This document shows positions 27,247 through 34,681 of a DNA stretch of 64,000 nt, one piece after another. The stretch is from an uncultured Oscillospiraceae bacterium (GTDB taxonomy: Bacteria > Bacillota > Clostridia > Oscillospirales > Oscillospiraceae), in contig CAJUKT010000091.1 of NCBI GenBank assembly GCA_910587255.1, forward strand, positions 62,001 to 126,000, in the 5' to 3' direction. A program made the position numbers and the translations under genes. The stretch's first letter is position 1. The number at the start of each line of letters is the position of its first letter. The notes under the pieces are model-generated. The model did no database searches and was not told where the DNA came from. It saw nothing but the letters and a program-made list of their open reading frames with translations.

Positions 27247-27786
27247 ATGGAAATCTGCGCCATTACCGGCCACAGGCCAACGCGGTTCAAGTTCAAGTAC
27301 AATGAAAACTATGCCGGTTGCAAGCGGTTAAAGAAGCGCCTGCGCGACCAGTTTATCCTGCTCTATGGTCAAGGCGTTCGGCGGTTCCTGGTAGGCGGAG
27401 CCCTGGGCGTGGATATGTGGAGTGGGGAGATCCTGTTGGAGTTGAAGAAACAGCCGGAGTACAGCGATATTGAGTTGGTGATCGTGCTGCCCCATCCGGA
27501 CCACGATGCACGTTGGGACGAGCGGAGCAAAAAGCGGATGGCGTTCCTGTTGAAGCATTGCACGGAGCATCTGACCATTGGGACGGATGCCAGCCCGGAG
27601 AGTTATTATAAAAGAAACCGCTACCTGGTAGACCATGCGGACTGCCTGGTAGCGGTGTATGACAACAACAGGGCTGTGCGGAGCGGAACAGGAATGGCAG
27701 TGCAGTATACGGAAAAGTTGGGGAAGCCTGTGGTGCTGATTCACCCGGACACGGGAAAAATCGTTAGTCTACCTAAAACCAACTGA
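27247..27786 (+). CDS. DUF1273 / SLOG-superfamily (DprA-like) protein
   Basis: 179 residues from the ATG at 27247 (GGGGGTG upstream; an in-frame TTG at 27229 is less likely). CAITGHRPTRFKFKYNE, FLVGGALGVDMWSGEI, ELVIVLPHPDHDARW and LVAVYDNNRAVRSGTGMA are the DUF1273 Rossmann-like motifs. SLOG proteins bind nucleotides or DNA, but the role of this subgroup is not settled. It is the last island gene before a transposase remnant and the ROK regulator. Confidence 0.78.
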   Translation: MEICAITGHRPTRFKFKYNENYAGCKRLKKRLRDQFILLYGQGVRRFLVGGALGVDMWSGEILLELKKQPEYSDIELVIVLPHPDHDARWDERSKKRMAFLLKHCTEHLTIGTDASPESYYKRNRYLVDHADCLVAVYDNNRAVRSGTGMAVQYTEKLGKPVVLIHPDTGKIVSLPKTN

Positions 27787-27834
27787 GTTTTTAGTTGGCA
27801 TCACAAAGAGGGACTCCACGATGAACAACTTTTC

Positions 27835-27965
27835 TTTACTAGACCTCTTGCGAAATTTAGCTAAGCGGTCAAAATTGCAGATACCAGCAATCAAGGAAAA
27901 GCGGAGAGCAAAACGCTTTCTCCGGTTACGGTAACGCTCCGAGAGGATAGGGAGAACCCGGGCGA
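27835..27965 (-). pseudogene. Remnant of the C-terminus of an IS5/IS4-type transposase
   Basis: The minus strand reads ERYRNRRKRFALRFSLIAG, which resembles the conserved YRNRRKRFGLRFNLIAG end of DDE transposases. Nothing transposase-like precedes it. It lies where the right end of the island is expected and suggests an old insertion or deletion scar. Rests on motif resemblance only. Confidence 0.35.
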
Positions 27966-28010
27966 GCACAACCTCTCCGCTTATATAGCCAGTTGCCACA
28001 ACTTTCGACA

Positions 28011-28039
28011 TTTACATTTGAATAAAAGTGTGATATCAT
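28011..28039 (+). promoter_or_regulatory. Promoter of the ROK regulator
   Basis: TTTACA at 28011-28016, 17 bases, TATCAT at 28034-28039 with an extended TGA before it. Confidence 0.6.
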
Positions 28040-28043
28040 TTTG

Positions 28044-28063
28044 TAAAAATATTTTATAAAAAA
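28044..28063. promoter_or_regulatory. Candidate ROK operator, regulator copy
   Basis: TAAAAATATTTTATAAAAAA just downstream of the promoter. The core ATATTTTATAAAA recurs at 29375-29392 in front of GH43, suggesting the regulator represses both itself and the operon. Confidence 0.5.
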
Positions 28064-28076
28064 GGCGTGTGCAACT

Positions 28077-29210
28077 ATGTCAAATACCCCTCCTAAATCC
28101 ACGGCCGAAGTTCGGCGTCTGAACCGCAACAGAGTATATCGGTATTTATACTCTGCCACTAATGCCATTACAAAGCAGGATCTTGCATATGAGCTTTCCA
28201 TGAGCATGCCAACTTTGACACAAAACCTGAATGACCTTCTGGCCCAGGGGTTGATTGATTATTCCGGTACTGCGGACTCTACCTGTGGACGCAGACCTAG
28301 GATTATATCGGTTGTTCCGGGAGCCCGCTATGCGATTGGTGTGGAACTCACCTCCGGCCATATTCGCATCGTTGCAATCAATTTGCTTGTTCATGAGTTA
28401 GCAGCTCAAACAGTCACAAAGGCATTTGACCCTAGTGAAGAGTATGCCATAGAGCTTCAGAATTTGATTGAGCGATTCATTATGGAAAACGGCATTGATC
28501 CCGCACGCCTTTTGGGTGTGGGAATCACAGTACCCGGCATCGTGGATAACAAGCAGGAAATCATTTCAAACGCGCCCACTCTACACATCAAACACCTTAG
28601 TACGAAGCTATTGACAGACCATATTCGGTATCCGGTCAATCTCACGAATGACGCTACTGCGGGGGGCTTTGCGGAGTGGTGGAACCGAACTGATATTGGG
28701 GATATGGCGTATCTTTCGGTGGGACGCGGGGTAGGAGGCGCGATCTTGATCGCGGGGGTACCTTATTTAGGTCACTTTTCCCGTTCCGGCGAGTTTGGAC
28801 ATATGTGTATTCATCCTAAAGGTCTGAAATGCAACTGTGGGCGCCTGGGATGTTTAGAGGCCTATTGCTCAACATCCAAAATTTCAGATGATCTTGGCAT
28901 TACTTTAGAGCAATTCTTTCAAAGTTTGGAGGCGGGAAATCAGGAATATAGTCAATTATGGGATTCCTATCTGGACGATCTTGTCATTGGAATCCGTAAC
29001 ATCAATTCTACTTTGGATTGCGGCATCGTTTTGGGCGGTAAACTTTCACAATTCCTGGCGGGGCATTTAACAGCCATTGACCAGCGCTTGCGTGAAACCG
29101 ACCCCAATTACCGGGAAGTACCTTACTTTTCCATTTGCCGCTATCATACCCAGGCAAGCGGCATTGGTGCAGCGCTCTATTTTGTGGATCAGTTTATTTG
29201 CCAAATCTGA
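28077..29210 (+). CDS. xylR: ROK-family transcriptional regulator (XylR-type)
   Basis: 377 residues. An N-terminal winged helix (ITKQDLAYELSMSMPTLTQN) precedes a ROK sugar-binding domain with the zinc motif CNCGRLGCLEAYC and the ATP-fold stretch GVGITVPGIV. As in XylR repressors, sugar binding would release it from AT-rich operators. The neighbouring GH43 and xylulokinase genes point to xylose or xylo-oligosaccharides as inducer. Its local GC content is clearly lower than that of the flanking genes. A strong terminator separates it from GH43. Confidence 0.85.
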   Translation: MSNTPPKSTAEVRRLNRNRVYRYLYSATNAITKQDLAYELSMSMPTLTQNLNDLLAQGLIDYSGTADSTCGRRPRIISVVPGARYAIGVELTSGHIRIVAINLLVHELAAQTVTKAFDPSEEYAIELQNLIERFIMENGIDPARLLGVGITVPGIVDNKQEIISNAPTLHIKHLSTKLLTDHIRYPVNLTNDATAGGFAEWWNRTDIGDMAYLSVGRGVGGAILIAGVPYLGHFSRSGEFGHMCIHPKGLKCNCGRLGCLEAYCSTSKISDDLGITLEQFFQSLEAGNQEYSQLWDSYLDDLVIGIRNINSTLDCGIVLGGKLSQFLAGHLTAIDQRLRETDPNYREVPYFSICRYHTQASGIGAALYFVDQFICQI

Positions 29211-29223
29211 CTATATCGATTTT

Positions 29224-29271
29224 GAAAACGACAAATACAGTTGCTACCCTGCAACTGTACTTGTCGTTTTC
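29224..29271. terminator. Terminator after the ROK regulator
   Basis: A near-perfect 21-base-pair stem (GAAAACGACAA... with ...TTGTCGTTTTC, one mismatch) and a six-base loop TACCCT. Confidence 0.85.
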
Positions 29272-29332
29272 ATTAATACACGGCGATTATGTTTAGCAAG
29301 CACAGAAATATAAAGATATTTAATAAAATATG

Positions 29333-29361
29333 TTGACGCAACTGGTGCCCTGTGCTATACT
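29333..29361 (+). promoter_or_regulatory. Promoter of the pentose operon
   Basis: TTGACG at 29333-29338, 17 bases, TATACT at 29356-29361 preceded by TGC (extended -10). Confidence 0.75.
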
Positions 29362-29374
29362 AAGGGCAGTTTAG

Positions 29375-29392
29375 AAAATATATTTTATAAAA
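29375..29392. promoter_or_regulatory. Candidate ROK operator, operon copy
   Basis: AAAATATATTTTATAAAA lies about 14 bases downstream of the -10 box, where a bound repressor would block transcription. It shares its core with 28044-28063. Confidence 0.55.
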
Positions 29393-29419
29393 CTATTTAT
29401 CCGAACGGAGCGTGAAAGA

Positions 29420-30856
29420 ATGGGCCAAGCTGTCAATCCTTACCTCCCGAGCTGGGAGTATATTCCCGATGGAGAGCCGCATCTCTTTGGGGATCGGGTC
29501 TACGTCTACGGATCACACGACAAATTTAACGCGCCTATTTTTTGCGTCAATGACTATGTGTGCTGGTCCGCCCCGGCAGATGACCTGTCCGACTGGAGGT
29601 ATGAAGGCGTCATTTACCGCAAAAAACAGGATCCCAGGAATAAATTGGGCTTGAGATTGCTGTTCGCCCCCGATGTATGCCAAGGCCCCGATGGGCGGTA
29701 TTACCTCTACTACGCTTTCGACTTTATGGGCATCATGGGTGTCGCCGTCTGTGACACCCCGGCGGGGCAATACCAATTCCTGGGCCACGTGAAGTATCCG
29801 GACGGCACCATCTGGGGCCGGAAGAAGGGCGACCAGTTCCCCTTCGACCCCGGGGTACTCACCGATGATGACGGTCGGGTGTGGCTCTATTCCGGGTTCT
29901 ACACCCCTACCCCCGCCATCGTCACCGGCGGGGTGAAGCTCCGCAATGACGGCGGAGCGGTGGTGGAGTTGGAGCCGGACATGGTGACTATCAAGGGCAA
30001 GCCAAAGGTCATCTTCCCCAAGGAGGGCCCTGGTTCCTTCCCCAACCACGAGTTCTTCGAGGCCAGTTCTATCCGTAAGAACGGAGACACCTACATATTT
30101 GTCTATTCCTCCCGTCATAATCATGAGCTGTGCTATGCCACCAGTAAGCGTCCGGATGGCGGTTTTACTTTCGGCGGTACGCTGGTCAGCCAGGGGGATC
30201 TGTTTCTGGATGGGCGTACAGAGGAAAAAGAAGGGCTGAATTACTTAGGAAACACTCACGGAGGTCTGCTGAAACTGAAAGAGCAGTGGTATATTTTCTA
30301 CCATCGCCAGACCAACCAGCACTCCTATTCCCGACAGGCCTGCGCAGAGAAGCTGGAGCGCACGTCGGAGGGAGGGTTCCGGCAGGCAGAGGTGACCTCC
30401 TGCGGGCTCAACGACGGGCCGTTAAAAGGTGAGGGGCGGTATGAGGCCCGGATTGCCTGCAATCTGTGGTTCAAAGACGGTGTGGGCCGATATGATGGCC
30501 CCAGTCCTCGCAAACGGTTGAAAAACCATCCCTATTTTACCCAGACTGGCGGCGACCGGGAGGAGCGGGGCGACCAGTACATCGCCAATATGCGGGATGG
30601 CGCGGTAGCCGGGTTCAAGTATTTCCAGATCGAAGAACGGAGCAAGATTTCATTGGAAACCGGCGGTAGTGGAAAAGGTGTTATGCAGGTGTCGGACACA
30701 CCGAACTTCGCCCGTATCTGTGCGGAAATGCGGGTATCTCCTGGTATCTCGGAGGATGCCCGACTGGATATGGGGCCTGGTGTGCGGGCGCTGTATTTCC
30801 GCTTCTGCGGAACAGGCAGCGTGAATTTCCATGCGTTCACTCTTTCGCCGCTATAA
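29420..30856 (+). CDS. GH43 family glycoside hydrolase (beta-xylosidase / alpha-arabinofuranosidase type)
   Basis: 478 residues, no signal peptide, so cytoplasmic. The five-bladed propeller markers are present: NPYLPSWEYIPDGEPHLFGD with the likely general base Asp, FAPDVCQGPDGRYYLYYA, FPFDPGVLTDDDGRVWLY, and HEFFEASSIRKNG with the acid Glu. A C-terminal beta-sandwich of about 120 residues follows. It would act on imported xylo- or arabino-oligosaccharides. It is the first gene of the operon controlled by the candidate ROK operator; GGAG precedes the ATG by nine bases. Confidence 0.88.
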   Translation: MGQAVNPYLPSWEYIPDGEPHLFGDRVYVYGSHDKFNAPIFCVNDYVCWSAPADDLSDWRYEGVIYRKKQDPRNKLGLRLLFAPDVCQGPDGRYYLYYAFDFMGIMGVAVCDTPAGQYQFLGHVKYPDGTIWGRKKGDQFPFDPGVLTDDDGRVWLYSGFYTPTPAIVTGGVKLRNDGGAVVELEPDMVTIKGKPKVIFPKEGPGSFPNHEFFEASSIRKNGDTYIFVYSSRHNHELCYATSKRPDGGFTFGGTLVSQGDLFLDGRTEEKEGLNYLGNTHGGLLKLKEQWYIFYHRQTNQHSYSRQACAEKLERTSEGGFRQAEVTSCGLNDGPLKGEGRYEARIACNLWFKDGVGRYDGPSPRKRLKNHPYFTQTGGDREERGDQYIANMRDGAVAGFKYFQIEERSKISLETGGSGKGVMQVSDTPNFARICAEMRVSPGISEDARLDMGPGVRALYFRFCGTGSVNFHAFTLSPL

Positions 30857-31241
30857 GGGGGGCAACATAATGCGTGTTATCAAACGCTGGGAGCAATTCG
30901 CGGAGCAGCACCCCTCCGCTGCCAAGTGGGTGCGGGAGGGCGGCCTGTTCGTCATCGTGTGCAATCTGGTGACGGTGCTGAAATATTTCATTCTGCAATT
31001 CCTGCCCTATGCCTTCCGGGATCTGGCGGGGGTGGAGTTCGGCTGGCCGGGCATCCCCGTCACCCTGTTTGGGGTGGATTTCGATTGGAACATCTTCGGC
31101 TATGCGGTGAAGTATGAGGCAGGGGAAGTGGCCGTTGGCGGCGGCTTGGGCTACTTCTGCGCCTATATGATTGCCATGACCATCGGGGAGGCCATCAACT
31201 TTCCCATTCAGAAGAATTTCTAGCAACCTTCAAAAATGATG

Positions 31242-31826
31242 TCAGTAGGAAGAAGCAGCAAACCAATGCTGACAGTCCAGAGGAGAAACACAAGCAAGAG
31301 CCGCACGAATTGCGTTAGGGAGAAGGTCCAGACTGCGGACTTTCCATTTACGAAGGATTGCTTTGACCTTGGACCACATTTTCTCGATGGGGTTCAGATC
31401 AGGGCTGTAAGGCGGAAGGTACAGCAGTCCTATACTTTTCGTTTCCAGAATCTCCCGGACGGCTTTTACATGGTGAGAGCGCATATTATCCATCACAACG
31501 ATGTCGCCCGGTCGAAGAGTTGGAAGTAAAGTCTCCTTCAAATATTGGACAAAACGTTCCCCTGTTGTTCCTCCCTGATAAGTTGTAAATGCTTTTTCTC
31601 CATCAAAGCGAATGGAAGAAAGTATAGTCGTTGTCTGCGGCGTATTCAAGGGGGCGTGATCAACTGCCCTCTGGGATGAAGGTGCCCGTCCATAAAGGCG
31701 GGTCAGATCTGTATTAACACCGCTTTCGTCCAGAAATACCAGGTGTTCCACCATGTCAGGTTTTATACTCTCATTCCATTCCCTGCGTTTTTCCTGTACA
31801 TCGAATACGGTCACGCTCGCTTGCAT
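31242..31826 (-). CDS. IS630 transposase, catalytic frame (orfB)
   Basis: About 194 residues carrying the DDE triad: Asp in LVFLDESGVNTD, Asp in DIVVMDNMRSHH and Glu in PPYSPDLNPIEKMWSKVK. It overlaps orfA by 56 bases and lacks a convincing start of its own, as expected if it is translated by frameshifting from orfA. Confidence 0.88.
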   Translation of the reverse strand: MQASVTVFDVQEKRREWNESIKPDMVEHLVFLDESGVNTDLTRLYGRAPSSQRAVDHAPLNTPQTTTILSSIRFDGEKAFTTYQGGTTGERFVQYLKETLLPTLRPGDIVVMDNMRSHHVKAVREILETKSIGLLYLPPYSPDLNPIEKMWSKVKAILRKWKVRSLDLLPNAIRAALACVSPLDCQHWFAASSY

Positions 31827-32163
31827 AGAGTGATTTCTTTTTCAGGGTATAGCCCATTGCGGCTATCGCACGCTCCACTGTGGAATAACTGGGAGACAGT
31901 TTCAACTGCTCCCGAATTTCTTCGATTGTGATATCAGGCTTCTCGTCTATGCAGCGGCGGATATCTTCCCGGTCCTCTGCTGTCAGAACTGACTTTCGGC
32001 CACGCTGGCTGGTTTGTACAGCTATGCTGCCTGTTTTCCGCTTCTGGCTCACCAATCGGTACACTGTCCTTTGGCTCACCGAATATGCTTTGGCTATCCC
32101 TTCCGCATTATGGGTCGCTTCATATCCCCGTACCAGTAACTCCCGTGCTTCATTGTGTAACAT
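31771..32163 (-). CDS. IS630 transposase, N-terminal frame (orfA)
   Basis: About 130 residues with a helix-turn-helix pair: AKAYSVSQRTVYRLVSQKRK and the winged part IEEIREQLKLSPSYSTVERA. It recognises the inverted repeats. The conserved sequence continues in the next frame: GYTLKKKSLYASERD joins to DVQEKRREW, meaning a +1 (or -2) shift near 31800. I cannot tell whether this is programmed frameshifting or a mutation. Confidence 0.85.
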   Translation of the reverse strand: MLHNEARELLVRGYEATHNAEGIAKAYSVSQRTVYRLVSQKRKTGSIAVQTSQRGRKSVLTAEDREDIRRCIDEKPDITIEEIREQLKLSPSYSTVERAIAAMGYTLKKKSLYASERDRIRCTGKTQGME

Positions 32164-32493
32164 ATTCTCATCTCCGCTATTTGTTATACTACCTCTGTCA
32201 ACTACTGCTGCTATTTTTGATGATTGCTATCGTATTCCGAAGCAAGGGAAATTTGGGCAAACAGATCGCCTGGTATGTGGTGGCGTTCGTCATCATCAAC
32301 TGCATCGTCAACTCCATCAACTGCGTATGGGTGGCGGTGGCTGGGCTGTTCGTGCCGGACTGGCTGTATAACATCGGCACCACTGTCCTCCAGGGCGGTA
32401 TTTCCATGGTGGTGTTCTTTTTCGTCAACAAGATTATTTTCCCCGAGGGGGAACAGAACAAGCAGGCCGCATAGGCGGGAAGGAAAGGTTCAG

Positions 32494-34017
32494 ATGGGAT
32501 TTTTATTGGGGATTGATTTAGGCACCTCCGGCACCAAGACGGTGCTGTTTGACACGTCGGGCACGCCGGTGGCCAGCCACACGGTGGAGTACCCCCTTCA
32601 CCAGCCACGCAACGGCTGGGCGGAGCAGGATCCCCACAACTGGTGGCGGGCGGTGCAGGAAACTGTCCGGGCGGTGCTGGCCCAGAGCGGCGCGGCGCCC
32701 GCGGACATCAAGGGGGTTGGGCTCTCCGGCCAGATGCACGGCCTGGTGATGCTGGACGGCCAGGGCCACGTCCAGCGCAATGCCATCCTGTGGTGCGACG
32801 GGCGTACCCGGAAGCAGTGCGATGAAATCACGGAGCGGGTGGGTGGGGACAAGCTGCTCAGTCTCTCTGCCAATCCGGCGCTCCCCGGCTTCACCGCCGG
32901 AAAGATTTTGTGGGTGCGGGAGAATGAGCCGGAGATTTACGAAAAATGCCGCCACATCCTGCTGCCCAAGGATTACATCCGTTATAAGCTCACCGGGGAG
33001 TTTGCCACCGAGGTGTCCGACGCCTCCGGCATGAACCTGCTGGACGTACCCAAGCGGCAGTGGAGCAGCGAGATCCTGTCCGTGCTGGACATTGACCCCT
33101 CTCTGCTGGGGCGGATGTACGAGTCCTGCGAGGTGACGGGGGCGGTGACCTGTGCCGCTGCCGAGGCCACCGGGCTGGCCCCCGGCACCCCTGTGGTGGG
33201 CGGAGCCGGGGACAACGCGGCCGCCGCCATCGGCACCGGCGTGGTGGAGAAGGGCAGGGCCTTCACCACCCTGGGCACCTCCGGGGTGATCTTCGCCCAC
33301 GCCGACAAGGTCACCATCGACCCGAAAGGACGGGTACACACCTTCTGCTCCGCCGTACCGGGGAAATGGACGGTAATGAGCTGCACCCTGGCGGCGGGGC
33401 TGTCCCTCCAGTGGTTCCGCAACCAGTTCTGCGCCGCTGAGCGGGAAACCGCCGCCGGCATGGGCTGCGATACCTACGAGCTGATGACCGGCCAGGCGGA
33501 ACGCAGCCCCATCGGGGCCAACCGCCTGCTCTACCTGCCTTACCTCATGGGGGAGCGTTCCCCGCTGCTGGATTCCGACGCCCGGGGCGGTTTCATCGGC
33601 CTGTCCGCCATCCATACAAAGGGTGATCTGATCCGCGCCGTGATGGAGGGAGTGGCCTACTCTCAGCGGCAGTGCCTGGACGTGTTCCGGGAGATGGGGG
33701 TGGACGTATCGGACATGGCGGCCTGCGGGGGCGGCGGGCGCAGCCCCTTCTGGCGGCAGATGCTGGCGGATGTGTATGGCTGCCCGGTGAAAACCATCGC
33801 TTCCGCGGAGGGCCCCGCCCTGGGGGTGGCCATCCTGGCGGGGGTGGGCGCGGGGGTATATGCCAGCGTGTCCGAGGGCTGCGCCGCAGCGGTGCGGACG
33901 GGAGAGAACCAGCAGCCGGTGCCGGAAAACTCTGCGGCATATGAGCCGTTTTATCAGCTTTACCGGGAGCTGTACCCTGCCCTGCGGGACAGCTTCCACA
34001 CCCTGGCGGCGCTTTGA
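32494..34017 (+). CDS. xylB: Xylulokinase
   Basis: 507 residues of the FGGY kinase family. FLLGIDLGTSGTKTVLFD is the N-terminal phosphate loop, GLSGQMHGLVMLD binds the sugar as in XylB, and GGAGDNAAAAIGTG carries the catalytic Asp. Phosphorylates D-xylulose to xylulose 5-phosphate, which feeds the transketolase at the end of the operon. The ATG at 32494 has GGAAAGG upstream. Expression may suffer polarity from the IS630 insertion just upstream. Confidence 0.92.
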   Translation: MGFLLGIDLGTSGTKTVLFDTSGTPVASHTVEYPLHQPRNGWAEQDPHNWWRAVQETVRAVLAQSGAAPADIKGVGLSGQMHGLVMLDGQGHVQRNAILWCDGRTRKQCDEITERVGGDKLLSLSANPALPGFTAGKILWVRENEPEIYEKCRHILLPKDYIRYKLTGEFATEVSDASGMNLLDVPKRQWSSEILSVLDIDPSLLGRMYESCEVTGAVTCAAAEATGLAPGTPVVGGAGDNAAAAIGTGVVEKGRAFTTLGTSGVIFAHADKVTIDPKGRVHTFCSAVPGKWTVMSCTLAAGLSLQWFRNQFCAAERETAAGMGCDTYELMTGQAERSPIGANRLLYLPYLMGERSPLLDSDARGGFIGLSAIHTKGDLIRAVMEGVAYSQRQCLDVFREMGVDVSDMAACGGGGRSPFWRQMLADVYGCPVKTIASAEGPALGVAILAGVGAGVYASVSEGCAAAVRTGENQQPVPENSAAYEPFYQLYRELYPALRDSFHTLAAL

Positions 34018-34029
34018 GGAGGCGGCAAT

Positions 34030-34668
34030 ATGGAGATCAAAAGCGTATTGGACAAGGAGTTTGCCCCTTATGGGCGGATCCACGAGGGCTACGACCTGGA
34101 CGGCCTGCTGGTAGCAATGGACGCCATCCCCCTGCCGGAGGAGGGCACCGCCTACCAGCCCTCCATGGAAGGCCTGGAGGCCCAGCCCGTGTTTGGGCAG
34201 CTTGAGGGCTGCGCCTACGGCGGGATGCCTGTTCAGCTGGGAATGTGCTGGGGCCGCAACACCCGGCTGAACTGCCTGGAGTACCACCGGGACAGCGAGT
34301 TCAACGTGGGGACTGACGATTTCATCCTCCTGCTGGCAAAGCAGGACGAGATCGTGGACGGCGCGCTGGACACCGCCAAGGTCAAGGCGTTCCGGGTGCC
34401 CGCTGGGGTGCTGGTGGAGGTATACGCCACCACCCTGCACTACGCCCCATGCCACACGGACGAAAACAAGGGCTTCCGGGTGGCTGTGGCCCTTCCCCGG
34501 GGCACCAATGGCCCACGGCCGGAAGTGGTGGAGCTGGCCGCCGAGGAGGATCGGCTGCTATGGGCGCGTAACAAGTGGCTGCTGGCCCACGCGGACAGCG
34601 CCGAGGCCGCGCAGGGCGCTTATGTGGGCCTGAGCGGTGAAAATATCGACATCAAAGACCAGATTTGA
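34030..34668 (+). CDS. DUF4867 family protein
   Basis: 212 residues, soluble. Conserved-looking segments are GMPVQLGMCWGRNTRLNCLE, EYHRDSEFNVG and LVEVYATTLHYAPC; the last has cupin-like, His-containing strands similar to ureidoglycolate-lyase-type folds. This family recurs beside FucI/AraA-type isomerases and sugar kinases. An epimerase, mutarotase or sugar-sensing role is possible but not shown. It starts 12 bases after xylB. Confidence 0.72.
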   Translation: MEIKSVLDKEFAPYGRIHEGYDLDGLLVAMDAIPLPEEGTAYQPSMEGLEAQPVFGQLEGCAYGGMPVQLGMCWGRNTRLNCLEYHRDSEFNVGTDDFILLLAKQDEIVDGALDTAKVKAFRVPAGVLVEVYATTLHYAPCHTDENKGFRVAVALPRGTNGPRPEVVELAAEEDRLLWARNKWLLAHADSAEAAQGAYVGLSGENIDIKDQI

Positions 34669-34681
34669 GGAGGAACGCACC

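Larger units (their letters stand above)
31221..32229 (-). mobile_element. IS630-family insertion sequence (about 1.0 kb)
   Basis: Terminal inverted repeats match at 15 of 17 positions: TAGCAACCTTCAAAAAT at 31221-31237 and TAGCAATCATCAAAAAT as the complement of 32213-32229. Between them are two overlapping minus-strand transposase frames. IS630 elements usually duplicate TA, but here the host gene regains its frame only if TC (31219-31220 and 32230-32231) is the duplicated pair. Confidence 0.88.
30870..32474 (+). pseudogene. GtrA-like membrane protein interrupted by an IS630-family element
   Basis: The first half (from the ATG at 30870) ends ...EAINFPIQKNF at 31220, where the reading frame meets a TAG. 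The second half resumes after the insertion sequence as FRSKGNLGKQIAWY and ends at 32474. Removing 31221-32231 restores one frame of about 197 codons with four hydrophobic helices, resembling GtrA/flippase-type proteins found beside sugar genes. Both halves are otherwise undamaged, so the insertion looks recent. Function in the operon is unknown, perhaps sugar-lipid or oligosaccharide handling at the membrane. Confidence 0.8.

Noticed and set aside
9138..27835. Search for CRISPR arrays, toxin-antitoxin pairs or restriction systems in the island
   Set aside because: No regularly spaced repeats, Cas, methyltransferase, nuclease or toxin motifs were seen; the XRE and SLOG genes alone do not justify a defence-system call.
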